Shown here piece by piece: positions 10,976 to 22,575 of a stretch of DNA of 64,000 nucleotides. A program made the position numbers and the translations under genes. The notes below the pieces were generated by a model, which made no database searches, was not told the origin of the DNA, and saw only the letters and a list, made by a program, of their open reading frames with translations. This DNA comes from Nomia melanderi (lineage: Eukaryota; Arthropoda; Insecta; Hymenoptera; Halictidae): NCBI RefSeq assembly GCF_051020985.1, contig NC_134999.1:22105160-22169159 (forward strand), given 5' to 3'. Within the stretch, counting starts at the first letter, position 1; every line of letters begins with the position of its first letter.

Positions 10976-11245
10976 TCACGGTAGACCGATAACAAAGTAT
11001 CCATTCAAAGAGTATCTCCGTCGGTTGATCTCCGGCCGGACCCCCAGCGCCGACGGTGAACGCAATCGTAATTAATTCATCAGTTAACAGCGGTTCGCTG
11101 GCAATTAGCAGCGTTGCGCGGCGACGAGGACTGCTTCTTCTCTTGCTGGGGGGAGGGCGACACGCGAAACGCATAAATTTCCTTTTGCTGATGCGGGACT
11201 TCACCGTTTGACCTGCGCTCGCGCGCGCGTCGAGTTCGCGTTGAT
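10976..11245. other. CpG-rich island
   Basis: GC-rich, CpG-dense sequence. Two overlapping minus-strand frames (10905-11204, 11080-11277) are Arg/Ser-rich and compositionally driven. No product is recognised. Confidence 0.5.
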
Positions 11246-11345
11246 TTAACCCTTTGCACTCGAGTGGCGACTCTCAATCGTCACTCGATTCGACATAGCG
11301 AAACGATGAAATTGAGAATTCTATATACAACGATGAACAAGATAT
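11246..11345 (+). mobile_element. TTAACCCTTTGCACTC element end
   Basis: TTAA at 11246-11249 is followed by CCCTTTGCACTCGAGTGGCG and a short hairpin (TCGAGTGGCGA at 11260-11270 with TCGTCACTCGA at 11278-11288). Homologous ends occur at 36871-36986 (minus) and 58246-58305 (minus). The far boundary is not resolved. It is probably a TTAA-target miniature element. Confidence 0.6.
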
Positions 11346-11364
11346 TAACACGTGACACATTTAT

Positions 11365-11790
11365 GTGAGTTATAAATAATATTATTAATATTTTGTCGGG
11401 AAATAATGAATGGTGTATATTTGTACTACTGTACAGTTTTAGTTATTTAGTTATATTTATTTACTAATAAACTTTTCGGTTATTATTTACTGTTTAACTA
11501 ATTAAGTAATACAGTTTTTAGTTATTATTTATTATTACTTTGTTGTTTTCATTATGATTATATTTTTGTTAATATTCTGTCGGAAAATAATGAATGGTCT
11601 ACATTTGTACTGCTGTACAGTTTTAGTTATTTATTTATATTTATTTACTAATAAACTTTTCAGTTATTATTTACTGTTTAACTAATTAAGTAATACAGTT
11701 TTCAGTTATTATTTACTGTTTAACTAATTAAGTAATACAGTTTTTAGTTATTATTTATTATTTTATTGTTGTTATTATTATATCTTTGTT
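11365..11790. repeat. 183-bp tandem repeat
   Basis: Two and a half copies of a unit running from AATATT(T)TGTCGGGAAATAATG through TTTGTACTACTGTACAGTTT to CTAATTAAGTAATACAGTTT (starts near 11388 and 11570). The last 55 bp are repeated once more. Confidence 0.9.
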
Positions 11791-11861
11791 TCCTCATAAA
11801 CTTAATCTTAGTTATTGGAGTTTATTATTATTATGATAATCTTCAAAATGATCAATACTTC

Positions 11862-12290
11862 GTATATAAACATCCAGTGAAGAAAATTTCAGTTGCAGTA
11901 ACTTTAATGTCACATTCTTAAAAATAGTGCCAGTGAATTGCTGAGACTGTCCTGATTAAAATGAGTCCAAACACGACGAAAATCGGACTATTTTTACCAA
12001 TTTAATGTAATTAACAAAATTAAAGGTTCGTTTCCATGAAATATGAAAAGTAGTCCAATTTACGTCGTGTTTGGGATCGTTTTAATCAGAAAAGTATCAG
12101 CAATCCATCGGTACTACGACTGAGAAGATAAGATTAAACATGCAATAAAGAAAATTTCAATTCCAGTCATTTTCACCTTATCGTCTCAAATACAGTTCCA
12201 GTGAATTGCTAGAATTTTTCTGATTAAAATGAGTCCAAACACGACGTAAATCGGACTACTGTTACAATAGTAACATAATACAGATCTATA
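11862..12290. mobile_element. Long-inverted-repeat element, dimer (copies 2 and 3)
   Basis: Two successive copies with hairpin starts GAGTCCAAACACGACG at 11961 and 12231, a pitch of about 270 bp. The intervening outer arms read GCAATAAAGAAAATTTCAAT...CAGTGAATTGCT and its complement. The second copy is cut off just after its left hairpin arm, at about 12275. Noncoding. Confidence 0.85.
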
Positions 12291-12594
12291 ATTAGGCCTG
12301 ATACGATTATAATAGTAATATACTATAGAGCCATAATTGAATAAAAATATTATTAGAAATAATAATCATTACACCTACATATTACACTAGAACACACACC
12401 TCGACACGCCAACTTAGTGCAACACGAGCAATTTAACCCCTGCACGCACCATTTTATTTCCAGCATATTAAATGTCTACGAATAACGAATCAATTTTCTA
12501 TCTTATTCTCACTTCGTTAGACGATGAAGAATTGGTACCATTCGATGTTGATACACCCGTGTTGAAAGCTGTCACGGTTGGATAAAAATGAAAC
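12291..12594. other. Mixed spacer
   Basis: Low-repeat sequence. A possible TTAA-element end (TTTAACCCCTGCACGCACC) is seen at 12432-12450. No gene is seen. Confidence 0.4.
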
Positions 12595-12960
12595 ATATAG
12601 TTACAATGAATACAGTTTATAAATTTTCATTTACTTTCGTTTCAGTTGCAGTCAATTTATAAATATTCATCTCGCGTCGTTTTTATTTAAATCGGTTTGT
12701 GAGTACTCATTTCCCTTGATTTAAATCAGTTTATAAATGTTCAGTTTAGTTCCCTGGATTTAAATTAATTTATACATTTTTATTTCATTTCACTTGTATT
12801 TAAATTAATTTATAAATTTTAATTTCATTTTACTTCAATTTAAATTAATTTATACATTTTTATGTCATTTCCCTCGATTCAAATTAATTTATCAAGTTTT
12901 ATTTCATTTCACTTCAATTCAAATTAATTTATCAATTTTTATTTCATTTCTAAATATTAC
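12595..12960. repeat. About 58-bp tandem repeat
   Basis: Six degenerate copies built on TTTAAATTAATTTATACATT then TTTATTTCATTTC, diverging progressively toward the left. Confidence 0.8.
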
Positions 12961-13440
12961 TTCTATCCAAAACAATATAACTAAAAATTATATTTTAGTA
13001 ATAATAAAATTATAAATAAAAATACAACCAAAACAATTTTCTGATTTTCTCAAATAAATTTAATTGAACCAACAATATTTCAATTCTATTTTATACCAAT
13101 TGTATTTGTACAATTGCAACAAAATTAATATTACAGAAAAAATAAATCCTAAAACAAAGGGTTAATGTGACAGTACACGTTTTTTAGGTTATGTTCAATT
13201 ATTCAGAAGGCAAAAGGTTAACAGATTCCGTCTGCCGCAGAAATAAACTCGAACAGTCTTTCCTCGAAGGTCTATTTACGAGCACTTCCGACGGGACGGT
13301 CAATGGCAAAACATTCACTTCCGTATTTTTAGCGCGCGAATGCACGTGGGATAAGCGATTTGTTGAAAACCGAACGGAGGCCTATGTTTAGCGAACTGGA
13401 AAGAAAGTATGCCACCCGGAGACACGGTTTCGCGGCCGTG
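12961..13440. other. AT-rich spacer then mixed island
   Basis: AT-rich to 13185, followed by a CpG-bearing island at 13186-13440. A 66-codon frame from ATG at 13191 has no recognisable domain and no family match I can name. Confidence 0.45.
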
Positions 13441-14150
13441 AAATCTTGTGTTATATTAAATATTTAATATTTATATCGAATGTTACATTAAATATAGAAT
13501 ATTTATATTGAATGTTGTGTTGAATATTGAATGTTTAAATTGAATGTTGCGTTGAATATTGAATATTTATATCGAATGCTATATTGGATATTAAATATTG
13601 AATATTGAATATTGAATGTTGAATGTTGAATGTTGAATGTTGGATGTTGGATGTTGAATGTTGAATATTGAATGCTGAATACAGAATACTGAATATTGAA
13701 TGATATATTGAATATTGAATATTGAATATTGAATATTGAATATTGAATATTGAATACTGAATATTGAATACTGAATATTGAATATTGAATACTGAATATT
13801 GAATACTGAATATTGAATACTGAATATTGAATATTGAATATTGAATATTGAATACAGAATAATGAATATTATATTGAATATTATATTGAATGTTGAATAT
13901 TTATATTGAATATTGAATATTTATATTGAATATTGAATATTTATATAGATTATATTGAATATTATATTGAATATTGTACTGAATATTGAATATTGAATGT
14001 ATTTAACTATATTAAATATTTATATTGAATAATATATTGAATACTGAATATTCAATATATCTAATTATATAAAACACTCACATCGAATACTGAATATTCA
14101 ATATATTTAATTACATCGTATACTTATATTGAATATTGTATTAGATTAGC
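13441..14150. repeat. ATTGAAT heptamer array
   Basis: About 700 bp of heptamer repeat TATTGAA with TGTTGAA and TACTGAA variants, segregated into sub-blocks: TGTTGAA-rich around 13620-13680 and TATTGAA/TACTGAA alternation at 13700-13860. The ends grade into longer degenerate units. Confidence 0.9.
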
Positions 14151-14387
14151 ATTCAATTAAGTTTCCGAGAACTATGCCATCCGCGCGAGGAAACGGAACA
14201 GTAAACTTTTCGTGATAACGCGAGGCATCTTCGACTATCCGCACCACTGCGCTTCGGTTAGACCTGAACGCGCATGGCGGCTTATTTCCCTCTCGACGGA
14301 TGTACAGCGGCATCTAGCGACTGATACGAGCTTTTGCTGGATTTTACTTTTCGTATCCCATCTGTCCCAGTTCTTTTTTTTACTGAA
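14151..14387. other. CpG-rich island
   Basis: Short mixed island. A frame at 14212-14400 has an ATA-type start and no recognisable product. It contains the CTCF-like site annotated separately. Confidence 0.5.
14305..14322 (-). promoter_or_regulatory. CTCF-like site (candidate)
   Basis: CAGCGGCATCTAGCGACT resembles the reverse of the CTCF core CGCTAGATGGCGC, with one mismatch in the GGCGC half. The motif comes from knowledge of the CTCF family. Binding is not demonstrated. Confidence 0.2.
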
Positions 14388-14985
14388 CTTGGGAAGGTAA
14401 GATTGAACATGGTGAACAAAATTTCAATTATGGTAATTTTAATTTTATCTTGTCAAGTGTAGTATCAATGGATTGCTGAGATTGTCGCGATTAAAACGAG
14501 TCCAAACACGACGGGAATCGGATTAGTTTTAAGATTTGATGGAAACCAGCCTTTAGCTTCATTACTTACATTAAATCGGTAAAAGTAGTCCGATTTACGT
14601 CATGTTTGGACTCATTTTAATCAGGAGAATCCCGACATTTCGAATGTATTATGATTGAGAAGGTAAAGGTGAATATGCAATAAAGAAAATTTGAATTACA
14701 ATAATTTTAATGTTACCTGCTCAAATATAGTGCCGGTGAATTGCTGAGGTTGTTCTGATTAAAATGAGTCCAAACATGACGTAAATTGGATTAGTTTCAC
14801 CGATTTAATATAATTAACGACATTAAAGCCTCGTTTCCATGAAATCTTGAAAGTAGTCCGATTTATGTCGTGTTTGTACTCATTTTAATCAGGAGAATCT
14901 CAACATTCCATCTATACTACATTGGAGAAGATAAAGTGAAAATGACTGCAATTATAATTTTCTCCTCGACCCTCGATGCTCGATG
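14388..14985. mobile_element. Long-inverted-repeat element, dimer (copies 4 and 5)
   Basis: Two complete copies with GAGTCCAAACA at 14500 and 14767. Each has the inner hairpin and outer arms (TCAAATATAGTGCCGGTGAA on the left; its complement begins near 14905). The centre of copy 4 reads TTTTAAGATTTGATGGAAAC and that of copy 5 reads in the opposite sense, TTTCCATGAAATCTTGAAAG. The middle segment is therefore inverted between neighbours. Confidence 0.85.
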
Positions 14986-15009
14986 ACTACGTCATTTCGT
15001 TTCTGCCCG

Positions 15010-15182
15010 TAGTATTCATTTTCTGTTTCTCAAATAAATTTAAATGAACCTCTAATATATTTTCATTTTCTTTGTGATTATTTAAATAAATTCAACTGAA
15101 CCTCTAATATATTCTCATTTCTTTTATGATTATTTAAATAAATTTCACTGAACCTCTAATACACTTCAATTTTCTTTGTCTG
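15010..15182. repeat. About 59-bp tandem repeat, three copies
   Basis: Three copies of ATTTAAATAAATT(C/T)AA(C/A)TGAACCTCTAATATA followed by a TTTTCTTTGTGATT segment. Confidence 0.85.
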
Positions 15183-15229
15183 AAACAAAATAAATCCTAA
15201 GGCGAAGGTTTAATTTTCACTAGGATACT

Positions 15230-16155
15230 ATAAAAATTAATTAGTGTTGCTGGTAGACTGCAAAACCATCTAGAGTGCCAAATATGAAACAAGGTCAGAA
15301 AAACAATAACAATACGTTCCCTGGAAAATCTAAATTCTCTTTATACTTATAAGAAAAATTATGTAACAGTTATGTGACATACTCATAACACGACCATTCA
15401 AGAGGTTAAGTGAATCTTGAATATTGCTAACGGCACTGAGATTGTATCTACAAATTACTAAAAATGTATTGAACATATTGCACAGAATGTTTATTACATC
15501 AAACAGGAAACACTGAATATAATTTTGCAAATTGCCCTTCAAAGTCACGGATGCATATGCAAATCCATTGAATTTTGCATTCCGTTGATTTACGAAGACT
15601 TCAGCAAGCCATAAAAGCCTGCGTATCAATAGTCTATTAATCTTCAAGACGTTACAGTCTGTTTATGAATAATCTCAGTCGTTCTGCTCATTTCAATAAT
15701 TTTACATAAATCATGAATCCTTTGAGCTATTCTTTGCATCAACGGAACAATGAGTTATTAGGTGATCTCACAAAAAGTTCATTCGAAAAACAAGAGAATT
15801 CTCCACGTATAAGTTGGAAACTTTTCAATTTTAGGTTCTGATTTTCTTGTAACGTTGAGAGTCGTTGCTTTCTAGAACCGTGTTCCACTTTGATATATTT
15901 CATTTATTATTTGCTATAAACACATATGCCATGTTTAGTGGAAATAAGGTGAGAACGAACTCAAGCCTCAAAGGAAATGAACGCGCACCTTATCTTAATT
16001 TATACTCCTCGGGGTTTCCTTGGAGATATGCATCGTAGTTCCTCTTTATTCATTTTAGAGAAAGTGCTCCACCTACAGTTTTAATACTTCTCTGAGATCA
16101 TCTTATAAACAGTCGAGATAGGAGAGATCTTTCCTAGAATCGCATTAAAATGTAT
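15230..16155. other. Longest repeat-poor stretch, with an unrecognised minus-strand frame
   Basis: About 900 bp with no tandem repeats, unlike its surroundings. On the minus strand an open frame covers 15330-15647 (105 codons from a TTG start, hydrophobic, Leu/Ile/Asn/Cys-rich). Just upstream in a different frame a further open stretch (about 15650-15755) includes LMQRIAQRIHDLCKIIE. Two adjacent open segments in different frames could be a decayed membrane-protein gene, but I recognise no family. This is a weak suggestion only. Confidence 0.25.
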
Positions 16156-16638
16156 ACTGGGTGTCCATCTTTGTAAATGCAATTATCTTTGGAAATATTG
16201 TTTGTAGAAACATAACTGTGAAAAATGACAATGGCGACTGTTCTAACAAACAAAATTAAAGTGTGAAATCTTTCCTAGAATTATATAAAACTATGTACCA
16301 GGTGTTCACTTTTATTTGTACTTATTTATACTTATTTATAGTTTATTTATTTATACTTATCTGTACTTTTATTTGTAATTATTTCTGGAACTATTGCTCA
16401 TGGGAAAATAAAAATATAATCACCATATATTTAGCTCAATACTTCAACGTCTGCCTGAAGCATCTTTTATTAATCACTCACACTTTTTAAATTATTTAGT
16501 TTCAACCAGAAAACCGGCTGTCTGTAGACCTAACCTCAAAATTCGACTATTCTCTCAACAAAAATTGATGGCTACCAATGTGTCACTAAGTAATCACTAT
16601 ACAAAATGATTTTCAATTTAAAAATAAAAATTCTGTAC
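16156..16638. other. AT-rich sequence with a GGTGTCC motif
   Basis: TATACTGGGTGTCCATCTTT at 16152-16171 matches the inverted ends of the element at 25580-26174, followed by a partial degenerate repetition (CCAGGTGTTCAC near 16298). A 75-codon frame at 16263-16490 is low complexity. It may be a truncated element end. Confidence 0.4.
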
Positions 16639-17090
16639 AAATAAATTTATATTTATACATTTGTATTTGTATATTTATATATTTATATTTATATATTCAT
16701 ACATTTACTATATATTCATATATTTAAAAATAAAAATTCTGTACAAATAAATTTATATTTCTATATTTCTATATTTGTATATTTCCATATTTCTATATTT
16801 GTATATTTCCATATTTGTATTTTTCCATATTTCTATATTTCTATATTTCTATATTTCTATATTTCTATTTTTCCATATTTTTATATTTCTATATTTCTAT
16901 ATTTCTATTTTTCCATATTTTTATATTTCTATATTTCTATATTTGTATACTCATATACATTGTATATTTCTATATTTGTATATTCATATACATTGTATAT
17001 TTGTATATTTGTATATTCATATATATTGTATATTTATATATTTATATTTATATATTCAAATATTTATATTTATATATTTGTACATTTACA
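16639..17090. repeat. CTATATTT octamer array
   Basis: About 450 bp of 8-bp units CTATATTT with CCATATTT and GTATATTT variants. Frames across it cycle through Tyr/Ile/Ser/Phe/Leu with an 8-residue period, confirming the 8-bp unit. Confidence 0.9.
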
Positions 17091-17094
17091 CAAT

Positions 17095-17528
17095 GCATCG
17101 AAACGCAAAATATCCCCATAACACAAAACCATAACCATACATTAACCCGAATACCTCATAATTCCACCAACATCACATTTCCCATCCCTCGCACCTCCGA
17201 AATTGCCGAGTTTCCAGAAAAGTCTGGCCATATTGCACTGTACATCGCGTCCCATACAACAGGAAAATCGGCGGAATGATATCGCGACGTCTTAATCGCG
17301 CTTCATAAACATTTGCCGGTGCCCGTGCGATTCCAGGGTTCCGCCGTGGGCATAGAAAACGGCAATAAAAGGCGGCGAGGCGAGCTAGGAATGCGGCAAT
17401 TCAGCGCGAGATCAATGACGCGAGTGTTTTTCGAGTGAATGAGAGAATATCCGCGCGCCGCGACGTCGCGTGAGTTAATGCGCGTGAGTGTCACGTGATC
17501 CTCGGTTTACGCGGAGATCCGTTTATTG
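17095..17528. other. CpG-rich island
   Basis: Mixed sequence with a GC peak at 17290-17490. A 63-codon minus-strand frame (17303-17494) has no identifiable domain. Confidence 0.5.
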
Positions 17529-17955
17529 GACTGTTATTATTTATCGTTGATTACTATTTTTATATATTACTATGTATTATATGTTAATATATATATGACT
17601 ATTATTATTAATATAACCCATTTAATGTAAATATATATCATTTCAAAATTATGAGTAAAAATTTTGGTAAAAATATTAAACAAATTTTGTGATTAATATT
17701 TTTCAACCTACTATGTATTATAGCATTGATTCTAATCATATATTATCACCTATGTAACTATTATTTTTTATTAACAATATATATATATATATATATAACG
17801 TAACCCATTTTTTGTAAATATATATATATAATTTCAAAATTCTGAGTAAAAGAAATTTTGTGTAATAAATATTTTTTAACCTACAATATATTATATAATT
17901 GATTTTAATCATTGTATATATGAATAACAATATAATTATATATAATTAGCACTGT
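17529..17955. repeat. About 210-bp AT-rich tandem duplication
   Basis: Two copies sharing AACCCATTTAATGTAAATAT / AACCCATTTTTTGTAAATAT and ATTTTTCAACCTACTATGTA / ATTTTTTAACCTACAATATA. Each contains a (TA)n tract. Confidence 0.75.
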
Positions 17956-18162
17956 ATATAATTAACTACCCCTGGCCCTCGATTTACGCGAAAATCCGTT
18001 CCACGTGGGTTCGTTTCACGAAAATGGCGAAAATTCTTAAAAAAACAAATAATAATAATGACATTTTCGGAAACAAAAGTATATTTTATTCCCTGTTGCT
18101 AAATTTAGATCGCGTAAATCGAAACCGCATGTGAAAACTACCGCGTAAATGGTGTTCCAATT
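17956..18162. other. Mixed spacer
   Basis: CCTCGATTTACGCGAAAATC near 17974 repeats the CCTCGGTTTACGCGGAGATC string at 17501-17520 just before the AT duplication, so part of the island was duplicated with it. Confidence 0.45.
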
Positions 18163-18520
18163 TATTCAACACTCCATCTGTACTATGATCAAGAAGATAA
18201 AAGTAGACATGTAATGAAGAAAATTCCAATTCCAATAATTTTCACCTTACCTTCTCAAATATAGTACCAGTAAATTGCTGATATTTTCCTGATTAAAATG
18301 TGTCCAAACACGACTTAAATCGGAATAGTTTTACCAATTTAATATTATTAACCAACCTAAAGGCCTGTTTCCATCAAATCCTGAAACTAGTCCGATTCCC
18401 ACCGTGTTTGTACTCATTTTAATCAGCACAATCTCAGCAATCCACTGGCACTATATTTGAGAACGTAAGACCGAAGTGACTAAATATAAAATTTCCACCA
18501 CTGCACGATTGCTCCTTATG
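18163..18520. mobile_element. Long-inverted-repeat element, single copy (copy 6)
   Basis: Best single full-length copy. The outer left arm (GTAATGAAGAAAATTCCAAT...CAAATATAGTACCAGTAAAT) is mirrored by the outer right arm (CACTGGCACTATATTTGAGA...). Inner hairpin arms flank about 95 bp of centre. The copy is about 350 bp and noncoding. The outer arms are over 100 bp each. Confidence 0.85.
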
Positions 18521-18888
18521 TTCGCGACACCTTATTGAAGTTGTTTATTCTCTGTCGCTCATTATATTCGTTTTCCCTCTCTGCTACTGGGATCACGTTA
18601 CACTGAGCTCGAGACAGTTAGCAGTGGGGAAAGAGTCGCGATAGCGCAGTGGAATTAAGCCGAGCAGATTTCTATGGAATTTAGCCGGTACCACTTTATG
18701 GCATGTGTTTTGTTCCGACTGGCGGCAGAGGACCGCACAGTGGTCGATTCGACCTTTCAAATGACCGAAAGTCAATTTCAAAGATATCGCTTGACACGTT
18801 TGCTAGCAGCACTGATTTCGATGACTGTCTCGAGAATTGTAATATTTTCTTTAATTTAATAAATCTACAGAAAATATTTGAAAAATAA
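18521..18888. other. Mixed island
   Basis: CpG-containing island with several short frames on both strands (18593-18888). None has a recognisable domain or splice signals that I would defend. Confidence 0.45.
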
Positions 18889-19482
18889 AACTGGAACGAG
18901 TCATCGAGTTCCTAAATTTGATTAAATTATATAAGAAAAATTCTAATTTTGTAGTTTAAAAAATCGCACCTTTTTATCTTGGGAAATTTTGTATTTTTAT
19001 TTGTAGAGTTAGTATATGATCCCATAATTATGAAAGTGGTCTTAGTTACGTATTTTTATTTGTTTTGATTTGATTAACTATTTCTACTGGAAGTGTCAAA
19101 GGGCACGTTTTGAAATTTTAACTTAAAATTATTTTCTCAGTTTAATTATGAAAGTGGCCATATATTTTTAGTTGTTTTATTTTAGTTAAAATGACTGATA
19201 AACTCATTCCTTTTAAATTTTAACTTATATAATTATACAATAACTCATTACACATCAAGTATTATTACCGAATAACTATTATATCCAAATATTGATCTCT
19301 AATGACTATTTTTAAATCACCCACCGCAAAAAAAACTCAAATATAAACTATTGTTCATACAACTAGTTTATATGCCCATAACTATGAAAGTGGTCCAATT
19401 CACATATTTTATTAATTCCAATTTACTCTAAAATAATGTCATGTGAAATAGCAAATAAAATTCATTTGTTTTAAAATTTAAC
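18889..19482. repeat. Degenerate long repeat with AATTATGAAAGTGGTC anchor
   Basis: Three anchors, AATTATGAAAGTGGTC (19026), AATTATGAAAGTGGCC (19145) and AACTATGAAAGTGGTCC (19377), mark degenerate copies of a 120-230 bp unit that also contains AATTTTAACTTAAAATTATT. Confidence 0.6.
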
Positions 19483-19690
19483 TTCAATCATTGTACATAG
19501 AATCATACATATAATCATACATATAACTGTACATAAAATCATACATATAATCATACACATAATTGTACATATAATTGTACATATATTATAATTATACATA
19601 TAACTGTACATATGTTATAATTATATATATAATTGTACATATATTATAATCATACACATAATCATACATATAATCATACAATACCTCATT
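19483..19690. repeat. ATAATTGTACATAT array
   Basis: Array of CATACATATAATCATACATA and ATAATTGTACATATATTATA units of 10-25 bp. Confidence 0.85.
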
Positions 19691-20205
19691 ACCCATCAAT
19701 ATCAATTAACAACCATTACATACAAATATCAATCACTACTGACTCCCAACTTAACCTAAAAACAATTTCAAACCCAAATCAAAAACATCCTTATCTCTGA
19801 AATCCATGTACCCCATAAATTGAGTCAAGGCCAGCCCATTCCGTCACAAACCACAGACAGTTTAGCATTCCCTTAAATCTTCCACGACCAAGATCCGGAC
19901 CGAACGATACCCGCTGACAATCAATGTTGCCACAGCCTCTATTCGCGTGTTCCATTAATTGGCAAAACGTCCTTGAGTACCTTTGATCAATTACGGAGTC
20001 CAGGCAGCACTCGCGGGAACGAAGTCCGACGGCGATAAACTCGAGTTTCATATTATTATTATAACACGTCCGCCGGTGAACTAATAGCCATCAAAATTCC
20101 AGAGAACCGGAGCAATTTGCTTGGCCAGGGGAAAGCTGGAAAGCAAGGAGTCGTCGGGGTAATTACCTTTTTATAATTTCGATCTTTTATAGATTGAGGA
20201 GAAGA
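19691..20205. other. Mixed island
   Basis: CpG-bearing island at 19790-20170. An 86-codon minus-strand frame with an ATG start (19791-20051) has no recognisable product. Confidence 0.45.
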
Positions 20206-20565
20206 GGTACTGGTAATTTCTTGATTAAAAGTATCGATATTTTGGGAATTTTTATTAACACAAGTGTGACATCGATTGATTTGAAACTTTGTGTATGTGT
20301 TTGTAGTACTTTTGTTGTGTTACATAAATTTTTTCAGTTCACTTGGAAATACAGTTTAAATTGCACGTGACCTAACCCCAAATGTGAACCTAAAGGGGTA
20401 TTTCTTTTTTTTTCCTGAAAAATATTGATACTTTGGGATTGTTTATAAACAAAAGTGTGATATCGATCGATTTGAAACTCTGTGTATGTGTTTGTTATAG
20501 TTTCAATATGTTATATAAATTTTTTCAATAAACTTGAAAGTACAGATTCAATTACCTTTTTATAA
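20206..20565. repeat. About 195-bp repeat, tandem dimer A
   Basis: Two copies with anchors TTTTGGGAATTTTTATTAAC (near 20238) and CTTTGGGATTGTTTATAAAC (near 20431), each followed by GATTTGAAACTTTGTGTATG and a TTACATAAATTTTTTCAGTT segment. A second dimer of the same family is at 22216-22575. Confidence 0.85.
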
Positions 20566-20639
20566 TTTCAGTCTTATATGGATTGAGGAGAGATACTGGG
20601 GAAATTTGAGTTTGATGTTTGAGGGGATATTGTGGTGGG

Positions 20640-20935
20640 ATGGTTAGTGTTTGGGGGGTGTTGTGGTATGAGTGTTATTATTTTTTTTGTGAATATTTGA
20701 TTTTGTATAGGAATATTGTGTTGTGAGAATTTAATATTTCATATGGATATTTTTTTATGAATATTTAATTTTACACATGAATATTGTATTATAAACATGT
20801 AATATTTAATATGAATATTGTATTGTAAATATTTAATATTTAATAGGAATACTGAACTATAAATATTTAATATGAATATTGCACTACAAATACTATAAAC
20901 ATTTAATTTTAAATAAGAATTTAACGTGTAAAATT
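20640..20935. repeat. AATATTTAATATGAATATTG array
   Basis: Degenerate array of ATGAATATTGTATTGTAAAT and ATTTAATATTTAATA submotifs, about 30-35 bp per unit. Confidence 0.75.
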
Positions 20936-21235
20936 TAATTTTAAATAATAATAATTTAGAAGAAACAGAAAAGAATTATAAAAAACCTTTTAGTCTCTTT
21001 TAGTTGTCCTTTCATTTAATATATGCAAAATAATAAAATTCAATATTTCATAATAATCATTGTATAATGTGTCGATGATGCGATGAATAAATTGATTAAA
21101 AAATTAACAAACACGGTATCTGCTGCTGCTGTCGGTGACCGGTAAAAGGAAAAGTTACAGCGCGCTGTGTTATGTCACGTGTTTGCTCTCAATTGATAAT
21201 GAGCTGTTCATCTTCGAAGTTTTGAGGTGAAGATA
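20936..21235. other. Mixed spacer
   Basis: Contains a CTGCTGCTGCTG run (21121-21132) and GGTGACCGGTAAAAG. No gene is seen. Confidence 0.4.
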
Positions 21236-21535
21236 AAATACTGAAAATATTTAAAATACAATATTCATGTTTAAAATTAAATATTTATAAGAAAATATTT
21301 ATGAGAAAATACTGACAATATTTAAACATACAATATTCAAATTTAAAATCAAATACTTATAAGGAAATATTGACAATATTTAAAATACAATATTCATATT
21401 AAATATTTGTCATTAAATATTGATAATATCTGTAATACAACATTTATATTCAGAATTATATATTTATAAGAAAATACTGAGAATATTTAAAATACAATAA
21501 TCATATTTAAAATTAAATATTTATAAAAAACCATT
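21236..21535. repeat. About 60-bp tandem repeat
   Basis: Five to six degenerate copies of AAAATACTGA(C/G)AATATTTAAA then TACAATATTCATATTTAAAA and TTAAATATTTATAAG. Confidence 0.8.
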
Positions 21536-21589
21536 GATAGCATTTTTAATACAAAAATTTTTTAATATATTTCTACAAATATATTCTAA

Positions 21590-21838
21590 ATTAACTCCAC
21601 AAGTTGTCAATGTATTAATCCACTTATCAATCAATTTATTAAACAATTTACTAATCCACATATCAATCAATTTATTAAACAATTCATTATTCTACATATC
21701 AATCAATTTATTATTTCAGTTCTTAATCAATTTATTAAACAATTTATTAATCTACATATTAATCAATTTATTAAACAATTTATAAATCCACTTCTCAATT
21801 AATTCATTAATCAATTTATTAATCCAAATATCGATCCC
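21590..21838. repeat. TCAATTTATTAAACAATTTA array
   Basis: Units of 30-32 bp with AATCAATTTATTAAACAATT and ATTAATC(C/T)ACATA. The 83-codon Asn/Leu/Ile-rich frame over it is repeat-derived. Confidence 0.85.
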
Positions 21839-22215
21839 TTCAAACCTCATCGATCCACACGATCCCGAAGCAGCTGTCCTTTATCTCAGCCGTTCAATTT
21901 TCGATTGCGACTGATCGAAAAATGAAGTCGTCCATTCGAGACGGAGTATTACCGACGGTCGGTAATTCCTTCTGGAAGAACGACTGCCTTTGTAGTCTAA
22001 TTAGGCGGGAGAAAGGACGACGAATATGGAAATAAGCGAGGACTGTCGTTTTCAAACGTGCATCGGGAGTTTAAAGTGGAGCAACCGTCGAGATAAGGGA
22101 AACTGAATCGACCGCTTTCACGGTTGTTTATATTCTATTTGGGGTCGTGGATTCAACGAGTCGTCCAATTAGTTCAATTCAGGTGCCAGCTGAATGCCTA
22201 AGGAATTTCCATTAA
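21839..22215. other. CpG-rich island
   Basis: Non-repetitive mixed island with a CGAGACGGAG...ACCGACGGTCGGTAAT inverted motif (ACCGACGGTCGGT at 21951-21963 is palindromic). No frame of interest. Confidence 0.5.
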
Positions 22216-22575
22216 GGGGAATTTCTTTTTTCTTGGTTAAAAGTATTGGTACTTTGGGAATTTTTATTAACAAAAGTGTAAGAGTGAGTAATTTGAAAGT
22301 TTGTGTATGTGTTTGTTGTACTTTTGTTGTGTTACATAAATTTTTTCAGTTCACTTGAAAGTACAATTTGAATTATATGTGAACTAACCTCAAATGCGAA
22401 CATAAAGGGAGAATTTCTTTTTTCTTGGTTAAAAGTATTGGTACTTTGGGAATTTTTATTAACAAATGTGTAACAGTGATTAATTTGAAACTTTATGCAC
22501 GTCTTTGTCGCACTTCCATTATGTTATACAAATTTTTTCAGTGCAGTTCTCTTAAAAATACAGTTTGAATTAATT
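22216..22575. repeat. About 190-bp repeat, tandem dimer B
   Basis: Same family as 20206-20565. The two copies start at TTCTTGGTTAAAAGTATTGG near 22229 and 22418, and the join contains AGGGGAATTTCTTTTTTCTT / AGGGAGAATTTCTTTTTTCT. The dimers at the two loci differ by scattered substitutions. Confidence 0.85.
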
